DNA of 64,000 nt from Peribacillus faecalis (lineage in GTDB: Bacteria; Bacillota; Bacilli; Bacillales; DSM-1321): contig NZ_JACXSI010000009.1 in the NCBI RefSeq assembly GCF_014712675.1, positions 19,230 through 83,229 of the forward strand, written 5' to 3'. Every line of letters begins with the position of its first letter. The stretch's first letter is position 1. Under the pieces are notes generated by a model, which was not told the origin of the DNA, did no database searches, and worked only from the letters and a program-made list of their open reading frames with translations. Shown piece by piece: positions 44,035-53,508 of this stretch. Both the position numbers and the translations under genes were made by a program.

Positions 44035-45270
44035 CTATTTCTTTTCAAGTAACCGAAGAACCGTCTCCAGTATGACATTTACCCCTTTTTCGCAGTCCTC
44101 CCATTCCGTCAGTTCCGTTTCACAATGGCTCTTACCATTAATACTAGGAACAAACAGCATGGCTGTTGGCACGTAAGATGCGATAAATTGTGCGTCATGA
44201 CCGGCTCCGCTCACCATTCGTTTGTTGGAATACTGCAGTTCTTCTGCTGACTGATCCAGCAATTGCAGTAATTCATCATCGAACCATACTGTAGCGCGGT
44301 CCCATAGCTTTCTTGCTTCAATGTCACAACCCTCATTAACTGAAAGTTCAGTTAACTCTTGAATGATGGTCTCTACTTGTTTAATGGTTTCTGGATTTTT
44401 GTGGCGCGCTTCAAGTGTAAATACAATCCGGTTCGGTATGACCGTGTGTATATTCGGATAAACATTCAGCCTGCCGATTGTAAAAACAAGTTCATTGTCA
44501 ATCTTGCTTAGTCTGTTTCTTGCTTCATTAATAACATCAATTGCAGTGAAAAGAGCATCCTTTCGCATTCCCATCGGTGTTGTCCCTGCATGATTGGATT
44601 CACCCGTCACCTCGAATTCATAACAAACCATACCGACAACACATTCGACGACGCCAATTGAAATCTCTTCGCTTTCAAGAATAGGACCTTGTTCAATGTG
44701 AAGTTCCAGAAATGCAGTCGCCTCTTTGAGACGGGCAGCTTCATCCCCCGCATATCCCATCGCATTTAACGCTTCTGCAAAAGTAATGCCTTGCACATCT
44801 GTTTTCTGCATCATCACTGTTTTATCAAATTTGCCCGAGAGAATACCTGAAGCCATCATAGACGGTTCGAAGCGTGCCCCCTCTTCATTTGTAAAATTTA
44901 CAATCGTAATCGGGATTCGTGGTTTTATTTCATTTTCAACAATAGTACGGACAATTTCCAGACCGGCGACAACTCCTAACACTCCATCGAAACGGCCGCC
45001 TTTTTTGACCGTGTCTAGATGAGAGCCAATTACAATCGGCGGTTTATCCTCAACGCCAGGCAACGTTGCATACATATTTCCAATATCATCAACGGCAACT
45101 CCCATCCCTAATTCTTCGCAACATGAAGCAAAGTAATCTCTTACTTGCCTGTCTTCATCCGTCAACGATAATCGTGTAACGCCGTTAAATTCAGTTCGAC
45201 CAAAGTCTGCAAACTGTTCGAGTGTTTGCTGCAGTCTTTCTCCGTTAATTTTCATTTTTTGCTGTTCCAT
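44035..45270 (-). CDS. pydC: Beta-ureidopropionase/N-carbamoyl amino acid hydrolase (M20 family)
   Basis: 411 residues. VIGSHLDTVKKGGRFDGVLG near 82 (metal H-x-D and bridging D), IVNFTNEEGARFEPSMMASG near 123 (E-E), AFLELHIEQGPILESEEI (H) and VSGAGHDAQFIASYVPTAML near 365 are the zinc-site motifs of the AtzC/AllC/HyuC group. Context with dihydropyrimidinase and PreTA points to N-carbamoyl-beta-alanine, giving beta-alanine, CO2 and ammonia. Follows a 75-aa ORF by 16 bp. Confidence 0.9.
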   Translation of the reverse strand: MEQQKMKINGERLQQTLEQFADFGRTEFNGVTRLSLTDEDRQVRDYFASCCEELGMGVAVDDIGNMYATLPGVEDKPPIVIGSHLDTVKKGGRFDGVLGVVAGLEIVRTIVENEIKPRIPITIVNFTNEEGARFEPSMMASGILSGKFDKTVMMQKTDVQGITFAEALNAMGYAGDEAARLKEATAFLELHIEQGPILESEEISIGVVECVVGMVCYEFEVTGESNHAGTTPMGMRKDALFTAIDVINEARNRLSKIDNELVFTIGRLNVYPNIHTVIPNRIVFTLEARHKNPETIKQVETIIQELTELSVNEGCDIEARKLWDRATVWFDDELLQLLDQSAEELQYSNKRMVSGAGHDAQFIASYVPTAMLFVPSINGKSHCETELTEWEDCEKGVNVILETVLRLLEKK

Positions 45271-45286
45271 TTCTGTTCCTCCTTAC

Positions 45287-45508
45287 TTAAGTAGTTTGCT
45301 GCTGTACGAGTTTTACAGAAAAGTGTTTGCGTGCTTTAGGTGTTTGAATAAGTAAAGTTTCAATGCCGGTTACATTATTGCTGTCTATCTTTTCAAATGT
45401 AACTATGTCGCCATCCAGGCTTTCAGAAATTGTCTTAATTTGATAGCCTTTATCAATCAGAAAATCAATTTGTTCCCGTTCCTGCAAATATTGCTGATGT
45501 TCTGACAT
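45287..45508 (-). CDS. 73-aa ORF in the pyrimidine operon, function unknown
   Basis: 73 residues from ATG 45508 with GAAGGGG eight bases upstream (a start two codons earlier has no better site). MSEHQQYLQEREQIDFLIDK, then GYQIKTISESLDGDIVTFEK; no signal peptide or membrane helix. The beta-rich central part followed by KARKHFSVKLVQQQ looks like a small folded cytosolic protein. It is placed between the NCS1 permease and the amidohydrolase, with 16-18 bp gaps, so it is co-transcribed. I recognise no family. Confidence 0.75.
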   Translation of the reverse strand: MSEHQQYLQEREQIDFLIDKGYQIKTISESLDGDIVTFEKIDSNNVTGIETLLIQTPKARKHFSVKLVQQQTT

Positions 45509-45526
45509 AAGCACAACCCCTTCCCC

Positions 45527-46993
45527 TTATTTAACTATTGCCTCAGCTGGAGCTGAGGCGCCCGGTTCATCTTCAATGCTCCAAGAGCGGCCGACTGTGA
45601 TTCCTAAGTATTCGGCATCGCTTGGATTTTCCATTTCCGCTTGTTTGAATTTTTTAAACCACCAATACTTAGCTAAAATATAGTAGAGTACTGCACCGAC
45701 TACAAAACCGACAATAGCTGAGTAGGTCGGCAAAAGGTTCGCGACAACTCCGCCGACAATCCAGGAAATCATTCCCGCCATATTGAAGCCGCCAGCGTAT
45801 TTGAATTGACCGTTCATTTCATACAAGTCTGGAACGTTCACTCTTCTTTTGCGAAGAATATAGTAATCTACGAATAATATACCGACGATAGATGTTAAGA
45901 TACCGCCAACCACAAGCAAGACTTGGTTCAAGATATCAAATAAACTCCATGGTTGAGCCAGCGTTCCGATAATCCCGGCAATGATTACACCGACCCAAAA
46001 CGGTACTTTTGGTCCGCCGACATTCGAGAAAATCGTTGCTGCCGGTATGACGTTAGCAGATGTATTCGTCGACCACTGTGCTAATACGATCATTAACAGC
46101 AGGATACCTAAAATAAATCCGCCCGCTGCTTCTTGCAAAGCATTTACCGGGTCAGCGCTTGAAACTGCGATATATGATACCGCGCCGATCACTACCATAA
46201 ATGTATTGAAGATTGGCATGACGATAATGCTTCCGACTAATTGCGATTTATTACGCTTAAACCAATTTCGTTCGTTCTTTGGTGCTTTGAAAAAACGTGA
46301 TAATGAAGGCATATCTGCCGCCAATGTCGCCCAGAATCCCATATTTGCCATAACTACGACCATAAACGCGGTAAAAGCCGCTCCTCCTGCTACCGGGCTC
46401 TCTACCCAAGCCCAAATATCTTTACCTTCAGCTGTTGCCTTATCTGACATCGCGATATACATCCAGCAAGAGATCAAAATAATGATTGGTGCTGCCAAAT
46501 CGGCGAATCGTTCAATTGACTTAATACCTAACGCTGTATTGAATAATTGAACAGCCGCAAAGAAGAGGAAGCAAACAAACCAATTATCAAAACCAAACAA
46601 TAAGTTTAAAATGCCATTGATAGCAGCAGACCCAAAATAAGTATTAATACCGAACCAGCACGACGCCGTGAAGCCACGGACAACAGAAGGGATGTGCGTC
46701 CCTATCGTCCCGAACGGCGCGCGCATATATACAGGAAAAGATAAACCGTGTTCAACCCCTATATCGCCTATAATTGTCATTAACATTCCAATTGCAACCG
46801 AACCAATAATCGTCGCCAATATGACCATACCAAGCGGTAAGCTTTGAATAGCTCCGCCTCCGATCGCAAAAGCAGCCAATACTATGGCCATACCTACCCA
46901 AATAACGGCAAAACCAAAAGTTCCTATTTTTCGATCGTGATGGCCAATCGGCAACAAATCTGGAGACTTCAAATAATTACTTCTCTCTTTCAT
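45527..46993 (-). CDS. NCS1-family nucleobase:cation symporter (uracil/allantoin type)
   Basis: 488 residues, about twelve helices. PIGHHDRKIGTFGFAVIWVG and AIQSLPLGMVILATIIGSVA carry the first-helix motif; PFGTIGTHIPSVVRGFTASC then WFGINTYFGSAAIN is the WFG helix 3 line; YYILRKRRVNVPDLYEMNGQ lies late. This is typical of NCS1 permeases for uracil, cytosine, allantoin or hydantoin. In this operon, uracil, thymine or a dihydro/hydantoin derivative is the likely substrate. Confidence 0.9.
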   Translation of the reverse strand: MKERSNYLKSPDLLPIGHHDRKIGTFGFAVIWVGMAIVLAAFAIGGGAIQSLPLGMVILATIIGSVAIGMLMTIIGDIGVEHGLSFPVYMRAPFGTIGTHIPSVVRGFTASCWFGINTYFGSAAINGILNLLFGFDNWFVCFLFFAAVQLFNTALGIKSIERFADLAAPIIILISCWMYIAMSDKATAEGKDIWAWVESPVAGGAAFTAFMVVVMANMGFWATLAADMPSLSRFFKAPKNERNWFKRNKSQLVGSIIVMPIFNTFMVVIGAVSYIAVSSADPVNALQEAAGGFILGILLLMIVLAQWSTNTSANVIPAATIFSNVGGPKVPFWVGVIIAGIIGTLAQPWSLFDILNQVLLVVGGILTSIVGILFVDYYILRKRRVNVPDLYEMNGQFKYAGGFNMAGMISWIVGGVVANLLPTYSAIVGFVVGAVLYYILAKYWWFKKFKQAEMENPSDAEYLGITVGRSWSIEDEPGASAPAEAIVK

Positions 46994-47060
46994 ACAGAAA
47001 AACCTCCTTATTATATAGATGGGAAAGGCTAAAAGAAATAGGAACTTAAGAAAACTGCTT

Positions 47061-48479
47061 TTACAACATTATTTCCGCAGGAGAATTATTTTCGAACTGT
47101 TTTCCATACTTTGCCCGTTTAATATATTGTCCCGCTCCCGGCTTGCCGACAAATGCTTTTTCACGGATGACAAACTCTCCGCGTGATAAAACTGAAACCG
47201 GTTCACCCGTAATTTTCATTCCTTCAAAAGGATTATAGTCAACAGCCATATGGTGCGTTTTTGCGGAGATGGTTCTTTCAATATTCGGATCAAATATGAC
47301 CAAGTCAGCATCAGCTCCGACCGCGATTGTTCCTTTTTTCGGATATAGACCGAATAGTTTCGCTGCGCGTGTCGAAGTAATATCGACAAATTGATTCAAT
47401 GTGATTTTACCTTTCTTCACCCCTTCTGAATAAAGGATACTTACCCGATCTTCAATGAGCGGACCTCCATTCGGAATTTTGGAAAAATCGCCTTTCCCAA
47501 GATCTTTTTGACCGGCAAAATCAAAAGAACATTGGTCAGAGCCGATCGTTTGCAGCTGCCCCGTTTTTAATGCATTCCATAAAACATCCTGATTCCACTT
47601 TTCACGTAAAGGTGGTGACCACACATATTTTGCTCCTTCGAAATTCGGCTTCTCCAAATATGTTTGATCTAGCACTAAATATTGCGGACAAGTTTCTCCC
47701 CAAATGTCGATTCCTCTATTTCTTGCTTCCGCTATTTTCTCTGCAGCCTCCGCACATGAAACATGGACGACGTACAGCTGAGATTTGGCTAGCCCAGTTA
47801 ACGTTGCCGCTCTACCTGTAGCTTCGCCTTCAACTTCCGGAGGTCTTGTTAACGCATGATAGATTGGGTCTGTATTGCCTTCCATCAACGCTTTTTTCAC
47901 TAAATAATCGATAACATCACCATTTTCAGCATGCACCATCACGAGCGCTCCAAGGTCTTTTGCGGCCACAAGCGTTTTATATAATGTCTCATCATCCGCC
48001 TGAAATTGATGTTTATAAGCCATAAATACTTTAAAGGAGGTAATGCCTTCAGAGTCAATAACCTGCGAAAGTTCTTTTAGCACATCTTCATTCATTTCTA
48101 CAATTTGCAAATGAAAACCATAGTCTATGACGGCTTTTTCTTTCGACTTGTTATGCCATGTTTCAATAGAACTGCCCAAACTTTTCCCCTTTGATGTTAA
48201 ACAAAAGTCAATGATGGTCGTCGTTCCTCCGAAAGCTGCCGCTTTTGTTCCTGATTCAAAGTCATCCTTTGTCACAGTACCGCCAAAAGGCATATCCAAA
48301 TGCGTATGAGGGTCAATTCCTCCAGGAAATACATAGCAACCTGCAGCATCAATTATTTCCGCATCGTCTGAAGAAAGATTGCTTCCGATTTGACTTACTT
48401 TCCCGTCTTCAATACAAAGATCAGCTTCAAATGTATCGGATGCTGTCACGATGATTCCATTTTTAATGATTTTTTTCAT
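47061..48479 (-). CDS. hydA: Dihydropyrimidinase/D-hydantoinase
   Basis: 472 residues from ATG 48479; GGAGG lies eight bases upstream and is inside the longer ATG frame at 48494, which is therefore rejected. VFPGGIDPHTHLDMPFGGTV near 52 (H-x-H), GITSFKVFMAYKHQF near 145 (carboxylated lysine), LVMVHAENGDVIDYL (H) and LYVVHVSCAEAAEKIAEAR (H), with GSDQCSFDF for the final aspartate, complete a binuclear zinc site. It hydrolyses dihydrouracil/dihydrothymine to the N-carbamoyl beta-amino acid. Confidence 0.93.
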   Translation of the reverse strand: MKKIIKNGIIVTASDTFEADLCIEDGKVSQIGSNLSSDDAEIIDAAGCYVFPGGIDPHTHLDMPFGGTVTKDDFESGTKAAAFGGTTTIIDFCLTSKGKSLGSSIETWHNKSKEKAVIDYGFHLQIVEMNEDVLKELSQVIDSEGITSFKVFMAYKHQFQADDETLYKTLVAAKDLGALVMVHAENGDVIDYLVKKALMEGNTDPIYHALTRPPEVEGEATGRAATLTGLAKSQLYVVHVSCAEAAEKIAEARNRGIDIWGETCPQYLVLDQTYLEKPNFEGAKYVWSPPLREKWNQDVLWNALKTGQLQTIGSDQCSFDFAGQKDLGKGDFSKIPNGGPLIEDRVSILYSEGVKKGKITLNQFVDITSTRAAKLFGLYPKKGTIAVGADADLVIFDPNIERTISAKTHHMAVDYNPFEGMKITGEPVSVLSRGEFVIREKAFVGKPGAGQYIKRAKYGKQFENNSPAEIML

Positions 48480-48500
48480 CAATATGACCTCCATTATCTA

Positions 48501-49784
48501 TTAATTGCTTACATTCTCAATTTTGCATGCTGCCCCTAATGCTGCTTGACGTTCATTCCAGGTCATCGGCGGAAGCTCTCTCGGCAGCTCGACCATTTCA
48601 ATCGCTCCCTCAACCGGACAAACAATCGAACAAAGGTTGCAGCCTACACAATCTTCCTCCCTGACCCTTAAAATTGGATTGCCTGCTGCATCTTTTAACA
48701 TATCAATGCATTGATGTGACGTATCCTCACATGCGATATGACATTTATTGCAGTTGATGCAAATATCATTGTTAATCTTTGCGACAATATTATAGTTAAG
48801 GTCAAGGTCGCTCCAATCAGAATATTTCGGCACAGATTTGCCGACGATGTCCATCACAGAAGCAAGTCCCTTCTCATCCAAGTAGTTATTTAATCCTTCA
48901 ATCATATCTTCAACAATCCGGAAACCATGGTGCATCGCCGCTGTGCATACTTGTACGCCTGTTGCTCCCATCAACATAAACTCAACCGCATCTCTCCAAG
49001 TCGAAATGCCGCCGATTCCGGAAATCGGCACATTGATGTGTGCATTTCTCGCACAATCACCGACCATATGTAGAGCAATCGGCTTTACGGCCGGTCCGCA
49101 ATAACCGCCATGTGCTCCTTTTCCGGCAACATGCGGTATAGTGTTCCACGTATCAATATCAACTCCCGCTAAGCTGTTAATCGTATTGATCATGCTGATT
49201 GCATCGGCTCCGCCATTTACTGCTGCTTCTGCAGTTGCAGTAATATCAGTAATATTCGGAGTTAGCTTGACAATAACCGGTGTAGTGGCTGCTTCCTTCG
49301 CCCAATATGTCTGCTTTTCCACCAAAGCCGGCACTTGACCGGAAGCTGAACCCATTCCGCGTTCACTCATTCCATGGGGACAACCAAAGTTAAGTTCGAG
49401 GCCGTCAACTCCTACTGCTTCAACCTTTTTAACAATTTCATGCCATTTCTCCTGCTTCGGTTCAACCATAAGCGAAGCGATAATCGCGTGGTTAGGAAAT
49501 TTTTTCTTCGTTTCGTATATTTCCTTTAAATTCACTTCCAGCGGTCGATCGGAAATCAGTTCGATATTGTTGAATCCGGCCACTCTTTGGCCATTAAAAC
49601 TTACAGCCGCAAACCTCGAAGTAACATTTAAAATCGGATTGCCGAGCGTTTTCCATACCGCTCCTCCCCAACCAGTTTCAAAGGCGCGCTGTACTTGATA
49701 TCCCGAGTTTGTCGGCGGAGCAGAAGCCAGCCAAAAAGGATTCGGAGATTGAATGCCCGCCAAATTAATTCGTAAATCAGCCAT
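48501..49784 (-). CDS. preA: NAD-dependent dihydropyrimidine dehydrogenase subunit PreA
   Basis: 427 residues. An FMN barrel (LRINLAGIQSPNPFWLASAP; GLELNFGCPHGMSERGMGSA near 135; GISTWRDAVEFMLMGATGVQ near 250) is followed by a ferredoxin-like tail with two 4Fe-4S cysteine sets, CINCNKCHIAC near 340 and CVGCNLCSIVCP near 385. In mammalian dihydropyrimidine dehydrogenase the corresponding loop has the catalytic cysteine (LACG); by eye the residue here is serine (SASG). It reduces uracil/thymine with electrons from PreT. Confidence 0.93.
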   Translation of the reverse strand: MADLRINLAGIQSPNPFWLASAPPTNSGYQVQRAFETGWGGAVWKTLGNPILNVTSRFAAVSFNGQRVAGFNNIELISDRPLEVNLKEIYETKKKFPNHAIIASLMVEPKQEKWHEIVKKVEAVGVDGLELNFGCPHGMSERGMGSASGQVPALVEKQTYWAKEAATTPVIVKLTPNITDITATAEAAVNGGADAISMINTINSLAGVDIDTWNTIPHVAGKGAHGGYCGPAVKPIALHMVGDCARNAHINVPISGIGGISTWRDAVEFMLMGATGVQVCTAAMHHGFRIVEDMIEGLNNYLDEKGLASVMDIVGKSVPKYSDWSDLDLNYNIVAKINNDICINCNKCHIACEDTSHQCIDMLKDAAGNPILRVREEDCVGCNLCSIVCPVEGAIEMVELPRELPPMTWNERQAALGAACKIENVSN

Positions 49785-49802
49785 CCTATTACCTCCTTCT
49801 CT

Positions 49803-51164
49803 TTATTCCATATTTGATAGCAGTTGGTGGATTGAAGCCGCACTTTCCTTTCCTTGCTGTGCAGCAGAAACAACCATCGCTTCTCCCTGACCTTTACCGA
49901 AAATGACATCTCCACAGGCAAAAATCTTGTCATTTGATGTTTGAAACGTAGTAGGCTGAACGATTAGTACACCATCCTCATGCTTTAGTCCGAATGCTTC
50001 CATTAATTCGACATATCTTGATTGACCGATTGCTTTAATGACACCATCCACTTCCAGCGTAAACTCAGACCCTTCAATTGGCGCAGGTCTCCTTCTTCCA
50101 TCTGCTCCCGGTTGCCCTAATGTCATCTTGACGCATTCGATGGCAATCACTTCGCCGGCTTCATTACCGATAATTCGTTTTGGTGCTGTCAGCCATCTGA
50201 ACTCTACACCATCCTGCTTGGCAAATTCATATTCGAAATCGTAGGCTGTCATTTCTTCGATTGTCCTTCTATATAAAATTTTCACATTTTCAGCGCCAAG
50301 ACGAACAGAGCAAGTGGCAGCATCAATCGCTGTATTTCCAGCTCCTATTACTGCGATTTTCTTTCCTTTATATTGATCGGTAATCTCTTCTGTCTTCGTT
50401 TTTTTCACAAAATCAATTGCATCGTAAACACCTTTTAGCTGTTCGCCTTCAATATTCAAATCTGGAACAGCAGACATCCCGATGGCAAGAAGAACAGCAT
50501 CAAAACCGTCAATAATTTCTTGCGGAGAAATGTCTTTCCCGACTCTCGTGTTTGTGCGGATCTCCACATTCAAGTTTTCTACTTGTTGAACCTCCCAATA
50601 GGAGATAGATTGTGGTAACCGGAAAGAAACAATCCCATAAGTATTTAAACCACCTGCTTTCTCCTCTGCTTCAAAAATAGTTACCTCGTAGCCAAGAAGC
50701 GCCAGTTCTCTCGCTGCCGACAAACCTGCCGGACCACCGCCTACAATGGCGACAGTTTTGCCGTTGTTTTCTTTTCTCTTAAATAATTGGATATTATTAT
50801 GGATGGCCCAATCGGTTGCATAACGTTGAAGGTTGCCGATCATAATCGGCTTGGTGGAATGGTTGAGAACACAAGCTCCTTCGCATAGTTCCTCAGTCGG
50901 ACATACACGTGCGCAGCTTGCTCCTACGGGATTTGCACTCATAATGGTTTTTGCTGAACCTTTTACATTGCCTGACGCAATCTTTTTGATGAAAGCAGGT
51001 ATGTCAATTCCGGTAGGGCATGCTTTAATGCAAGGTGCATCGTAGCAATAAAGACATCGACTGGCTTCTTCGATTGCTTCTTGCTTAGACAATCCGGGAT
51101 CAACCTCTCGAAAGTTTAAACTAAGGTTGTCGAATGAAATCTTTGATTGACTGGTTTGATTCAA
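49803..51164 (-). CDS. preT: NAD(P)-dependent dihydropyrimidine dehydrogenase subunit PreT
   Basis: 453 residues from a TTG start, eight bases after AGGAGG. Cysteine-rich N-terminus with CLYCYDAPCIKACP near 36 and CARVCPTEELCEGAC near 90 (iron-sulfur ligands), an FAD site VAIVGGGPAGLSAARELALL near 130 and a pyridine nucleotide site IAVIGAGNTAIDAATCSVRL near 270, ending GQGEAMVVSAAQQGKESA. It takes electrons from NAD(P)H to PreA. First gene of the pyrimidine operon, 18 bp before PreA. Confidence 0.93.
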   Translation of the reverse strand: MNQTSQSKISFDNLSLNFREVDPGLSKQEAIEEASRCLYCYDAPCIKACPTGIDIPAFIKKIASGNVKGSAKTIMSANPVGASCARVCPTEELCEGACVLNHSTKPIMIGNLQRYATDWAIHNNIQLFKRKENNGKTVAIVGGGPAGLSAARELALLGYEVTIFEAEEKAGGLNTYGIVSFRLPQSISYWEVQQVENLNVEIRTNTRVGKDISPQEIIDGFDAVLLAIGMSAVPDLNIEGEQLKGVYDAIDFVKKTKTEEITDQYKGKKIAVIGAGNTAIDAATCSVRLGAENVKILYRRTIEEMTAYDFEYEFAKQDGVEFRWLTAPKRIIGNEAGEVIAIECVKMTLGQPGADGRRRPAPIEGSEFTLEVDGVIKAIGQSRYVELMEAFGLKHEDGVLIVQPTTFQTSNDKIFACGDVIFGKGQGEAMVVSAAQQGKESAASIHQLLSNME

Positions 51165-51398
51165 TTTGAAAACCTCCTATATAGCAGATTTTGAATCGGA
51201 AAATTTATGTTGAATTACATTTATGAACGAAGGAATACATGATAAATATGTATGAGGGAAGAAAAAACTAGAGTACTACAAATATATTGATGCTAATAGC
51301 ACAGTATGCTTTAGATTCGTGTTGGTTTTAAAAATTTGCAGAGACTAGCAAATTATTTTAATGTGAGATTTTCTAACGTGATTTTGTAAATAATACCA

Positions 51399-51427
51399 AT
51401 TTTATGCCATTATAGTAAAATTGTAAA
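51399..51427 (-). promoter_or_regulatory. Candidate sigma-A promoter of the pyrimidine operon
   Basis: TTTACA at 51422-51427, 17-base spacer, TAAAAT at 51399-51404, giving a leader of about 230 bp before preT. I saw no sigma-54 (GG-N10-GC) pattern, and no operator I can name. Confidence 0.55.
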
Positions 51428-51443
51428 GAGCATATCGCGAAAA

Positions 51444-51492
51444 AAATTAAAAAGAGCATGCAAAGAATGTAATATCTTCTTGCACGCTCTTT
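51444..51492 (-). terminator. Terminator between catalase/repeats and the pyrimidine operon
   Basis: AAAGAGC and GCTCTTT with a further TGCAA/TTGCA pairing form a long stem (one A-C mismatch), followed on the minus strand by TTTTTAATTTTTTT. It should end transcripts from katA and the tandem repeats. Confidence 0.8.
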
Positions 51493-51518
51493 AATAGTCT
51501 TATATAGTATGTGCGGCT

Positions 51519-51887
51519 AAAAAGGACCGGTGACGGTTTTTCTTTATGTCTAACCTTACACCTGCCATGCTCGGGCCTAAGCTGCCTCCCCTCGAGAAAC
51601 CAAAACCGGGTTTCTCGGGTGATTCATCTTAGTCCTTCCGCATGTCTCCTTTTTCATTGAAGTGAACTCATGTGGCGGAATCAAAAATGAAAAAGGACCG
51701 GTGACGGTTTTTCTTTATGTCTAATCTTACACCTGCCATGCTCGGGCCTAAGCTGCCTCCCCTCGAGAAACCAAAACCGGGTTTCTCGGGTGATTCATCT
51801 TAGTCCTTCCGCATGTCTTCTTTTTCATTGAAGTGAACTCATGTGGCGGAATCAAAAATGAAAAAGGACCGGTGACGGTTTTTCTTA
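51519..51887 (-). repeat. Tandem 171-bp interspersed repeats at the katA 3' end
   Basis: Two complete 171-bp units (51519-51689 and 51690-51860) differ at two bases; a third, partial copy (51861-51887) runs into the katA stop codon. Each unit, read on the minus strand, holds ATGAAAAAGGAGACATGCGG, a perfect CGAGAAACC/GGTTTCTCG hairpin, GAGCATGGCAGGTGTAAG and AAAAACCGTCACCGGTCC, whose inner ACCG/CGGT can form a short hairpin flanked by A and T runs. Landmarks are shared with 32767-33044, and a short AGGACCGGTGACAGTTT piece occurs at about 61202. A 26-codon frame (MKKETCGR...) exists in each unit. Confidence 0.95.
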
Positions 51888-53384
51888 TTTCGCAGCATCT
51901 ACCTCGCTCATTGGAATGCCAAGAGCTGTCGCAACACCTTCACCGTATTTAGGATCTGCTTTATAGCAATTGTTGATGTGTCGCAATTGAACTTCTTTTG
52001 TTGTACCTTGCATATTGCGGGCTGTATTTTCAAATAACACTTTTTGTTGTTCAGGCGACATTAAATTGAATAGTTTTCCCGGTTGAGTGTAATAGTCATC
52101 GTCGTCTTCACGGAAATCCCATTCATAGGCAGCTCCGGAAAGTTCTAATGGAGGCTCTTTATAATCCAGTTGTTCTTGCCATTCGCCATAGCTGTTTGGC
52201 TCATAATGAAGTTTAGAGCCTTGGTTGCCATCAACTCTCATTGCACCATCTCTATGATATGGATTAAAGTTTTTCACTCCTCTCGGATAGTTAACCGGAA
52301 TTTGCCAATGGTTCACACCTAAACGATAACGTTGTGTATCACCATAAGAGAATAAACGGCCTTGCAGCATTTTATCCGGTGAGAATCCGATACCGGGAAC
52401 AATGTTTGTCGGAGCAAATGCTGCCTGTTCAACATCAGCAAAATAATTATCAGGATTGCGGTTCAATTCGAATTCCCCTACTTCAATTAACGGGAAATCA
52501 CTATGATACCAAACTTTTGTTAAATCAAATGGATTATACGGCATATTTTTAGCTTGTTCTTCGGTCATAATTTGAACGTACATTTTCCATTTCGGATAAT
52601 CTCCACGTTCAATCGCTTCATATAAATCCCTTTGATGACTTTCACGGTCTTTACCAACAACTGCCTCTGCTTCCTGGTCTGTCAAATTTTCGATACCTTG
52701 TTGGCTGACTAAATGGAATTTTACCCAATGGCGCTCATTATTGGCGTTAATGAAGCTGTACGCATGACTGCTGAATCCATGCATGTGGCGATAGCTTTTA
52801 GGAATACCGCGATCACTCATTGTGATAGTAATTTGGTGAAGCGCTTCCGGTAAGCTTGTCCAGAAATCCCAGTTGTTTTGCGCGCTACGCATATTTGTGC
52901 GCGGGTCACGTTTAACCGCATGGTTTAAATCCGGGAATTGTTTCGGATCACGGAAAAAGAATACAGGTGTATTGTTACCTACAAGATCCCAGTTCCCTTC
53001 TTCTGTGTAAAATTTCATCGCGAAACCACGGATATCACGTTCGGCATCAGCCGCACCGCGTTCGCCGGCTACAGTTGAAAAACGGACGAACATTTCTGTT
53101 TGTTTACCGATTTCAGAGAAGATAGCAGCTTTTGTGTATTTTGTAATATTATGTGTGACTGTAAAAGTACCAAATGCGCCGGAACCTTTCGCATGCATAC
53201 GGCGTTCCGGAATAACTTCGCGGTCAAAATGCGCCATTTTTTCAAGATACCATGCATCTTGTAATAATACAGGACCACGAGGACCAGCTGTCATTGTATT
53301 TTGGTTATCCGCAACCGGCGCACCAAAGGCAGTGGTCAGTTTTTTGTTATCTTTCTCATTTGGATTATTCTTTTGATCACTCAT
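51885..53384 (-). CDS. katA: Monofunctional heme catalase
   Basis: 499 residues. [40 protein letters not shown] (catalytic histidine), [36 protein letters not shown] (asparagine) and [17 protein letters not shown] near 350 (heme-ligand tyrosine) are complete. Length fits small-subunit clade 3 KatA. ATG follows AGGAGGG at seven bases. Just upstream is a half-good PerR/Fur-like site. It destroys hydrogen peroxide in the cytoplasm. Confidence 0.96.
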   Translation of the reverse strand: MSDQKNNPNEKDNKKLTTAFGAPVADNQNTMTAGPRGPVLLQDAWYLEKMAHFDREVIPERRMHAKGSGAFGTFTVTHNITKYTKAAIFSEIGKQTEMFVRFSTVAGERGAADAERDIRGFAMKFYTEEGNWDLVGNNTPVFFFRDPKQFPDLNHAVKRDPRTNMRSAQNNWDFWTSLPEALHQITITMSDRGIPKSYRHMHGFSSHAYSFINANNERHWVKFHLVSQQGIENLTDQEAEAVVGKDRESHQRDLYEAIERGDYPKWKMYVQIMTEEQAKNMPYNPFDLTKVWYHSDFPLIEVGEFELNRNPDNYFADVEQAAFAPTNIVPGIGFSPDKMLQGRLFSYGDTQRYRLGVNHWQIPVNYPRGVKNFNPYHRDGAMRVDGNQGSKLHYEPNSYGEWQEQLDYKEPPLELSGAAYEWDFREDDDDYYTQPGKLFNLMSPEQQKVLFENTARNMQGTTKEVQLRHINNCYKADPKYGEGVATALGIPMSEVDAAK

Positions 53385-53397
53385 AGCATTGCCCTCC

Positions 53398-53412
53398 TGA
53401 TAATGATTTTTA
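53398..53412. promoter_or_regulatory. Possible PerR/Fur-type box before katA
   Basis: TGATAATGATTTTTA overlaps the Shine-Dalgarno-proximal leader of katA. One half matches TGATAAT of the Fur/PerR consensus, the other is poor. PerR control of katA is well known in Bacillus, but this site may be coincidental in AT-rich DNA. Confidence 0.3.
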
Positions 53413-53508
53413 TTATTAATTAAATATCACTTTTTTCAGGAGATAAAACATTAACAGAGGACTATTTTGTATACCCATCACCTATTCTTCACATTCTCAT
53501 CACTTTAT

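Noticed and set aside
45981-46550. 189-codon plus-strand ORF
   Set aside because: Antisense to the NCS1 permease gene, with no ribosome site; long only because of the permease's codon pattern.
51165-51430. Sigma-54 promoter for the pyrimidine operon
   Set aside because: I looked for TGGCAC-N5-TTGC on the minus strand and found none; a sigma-A-like promoter is present.
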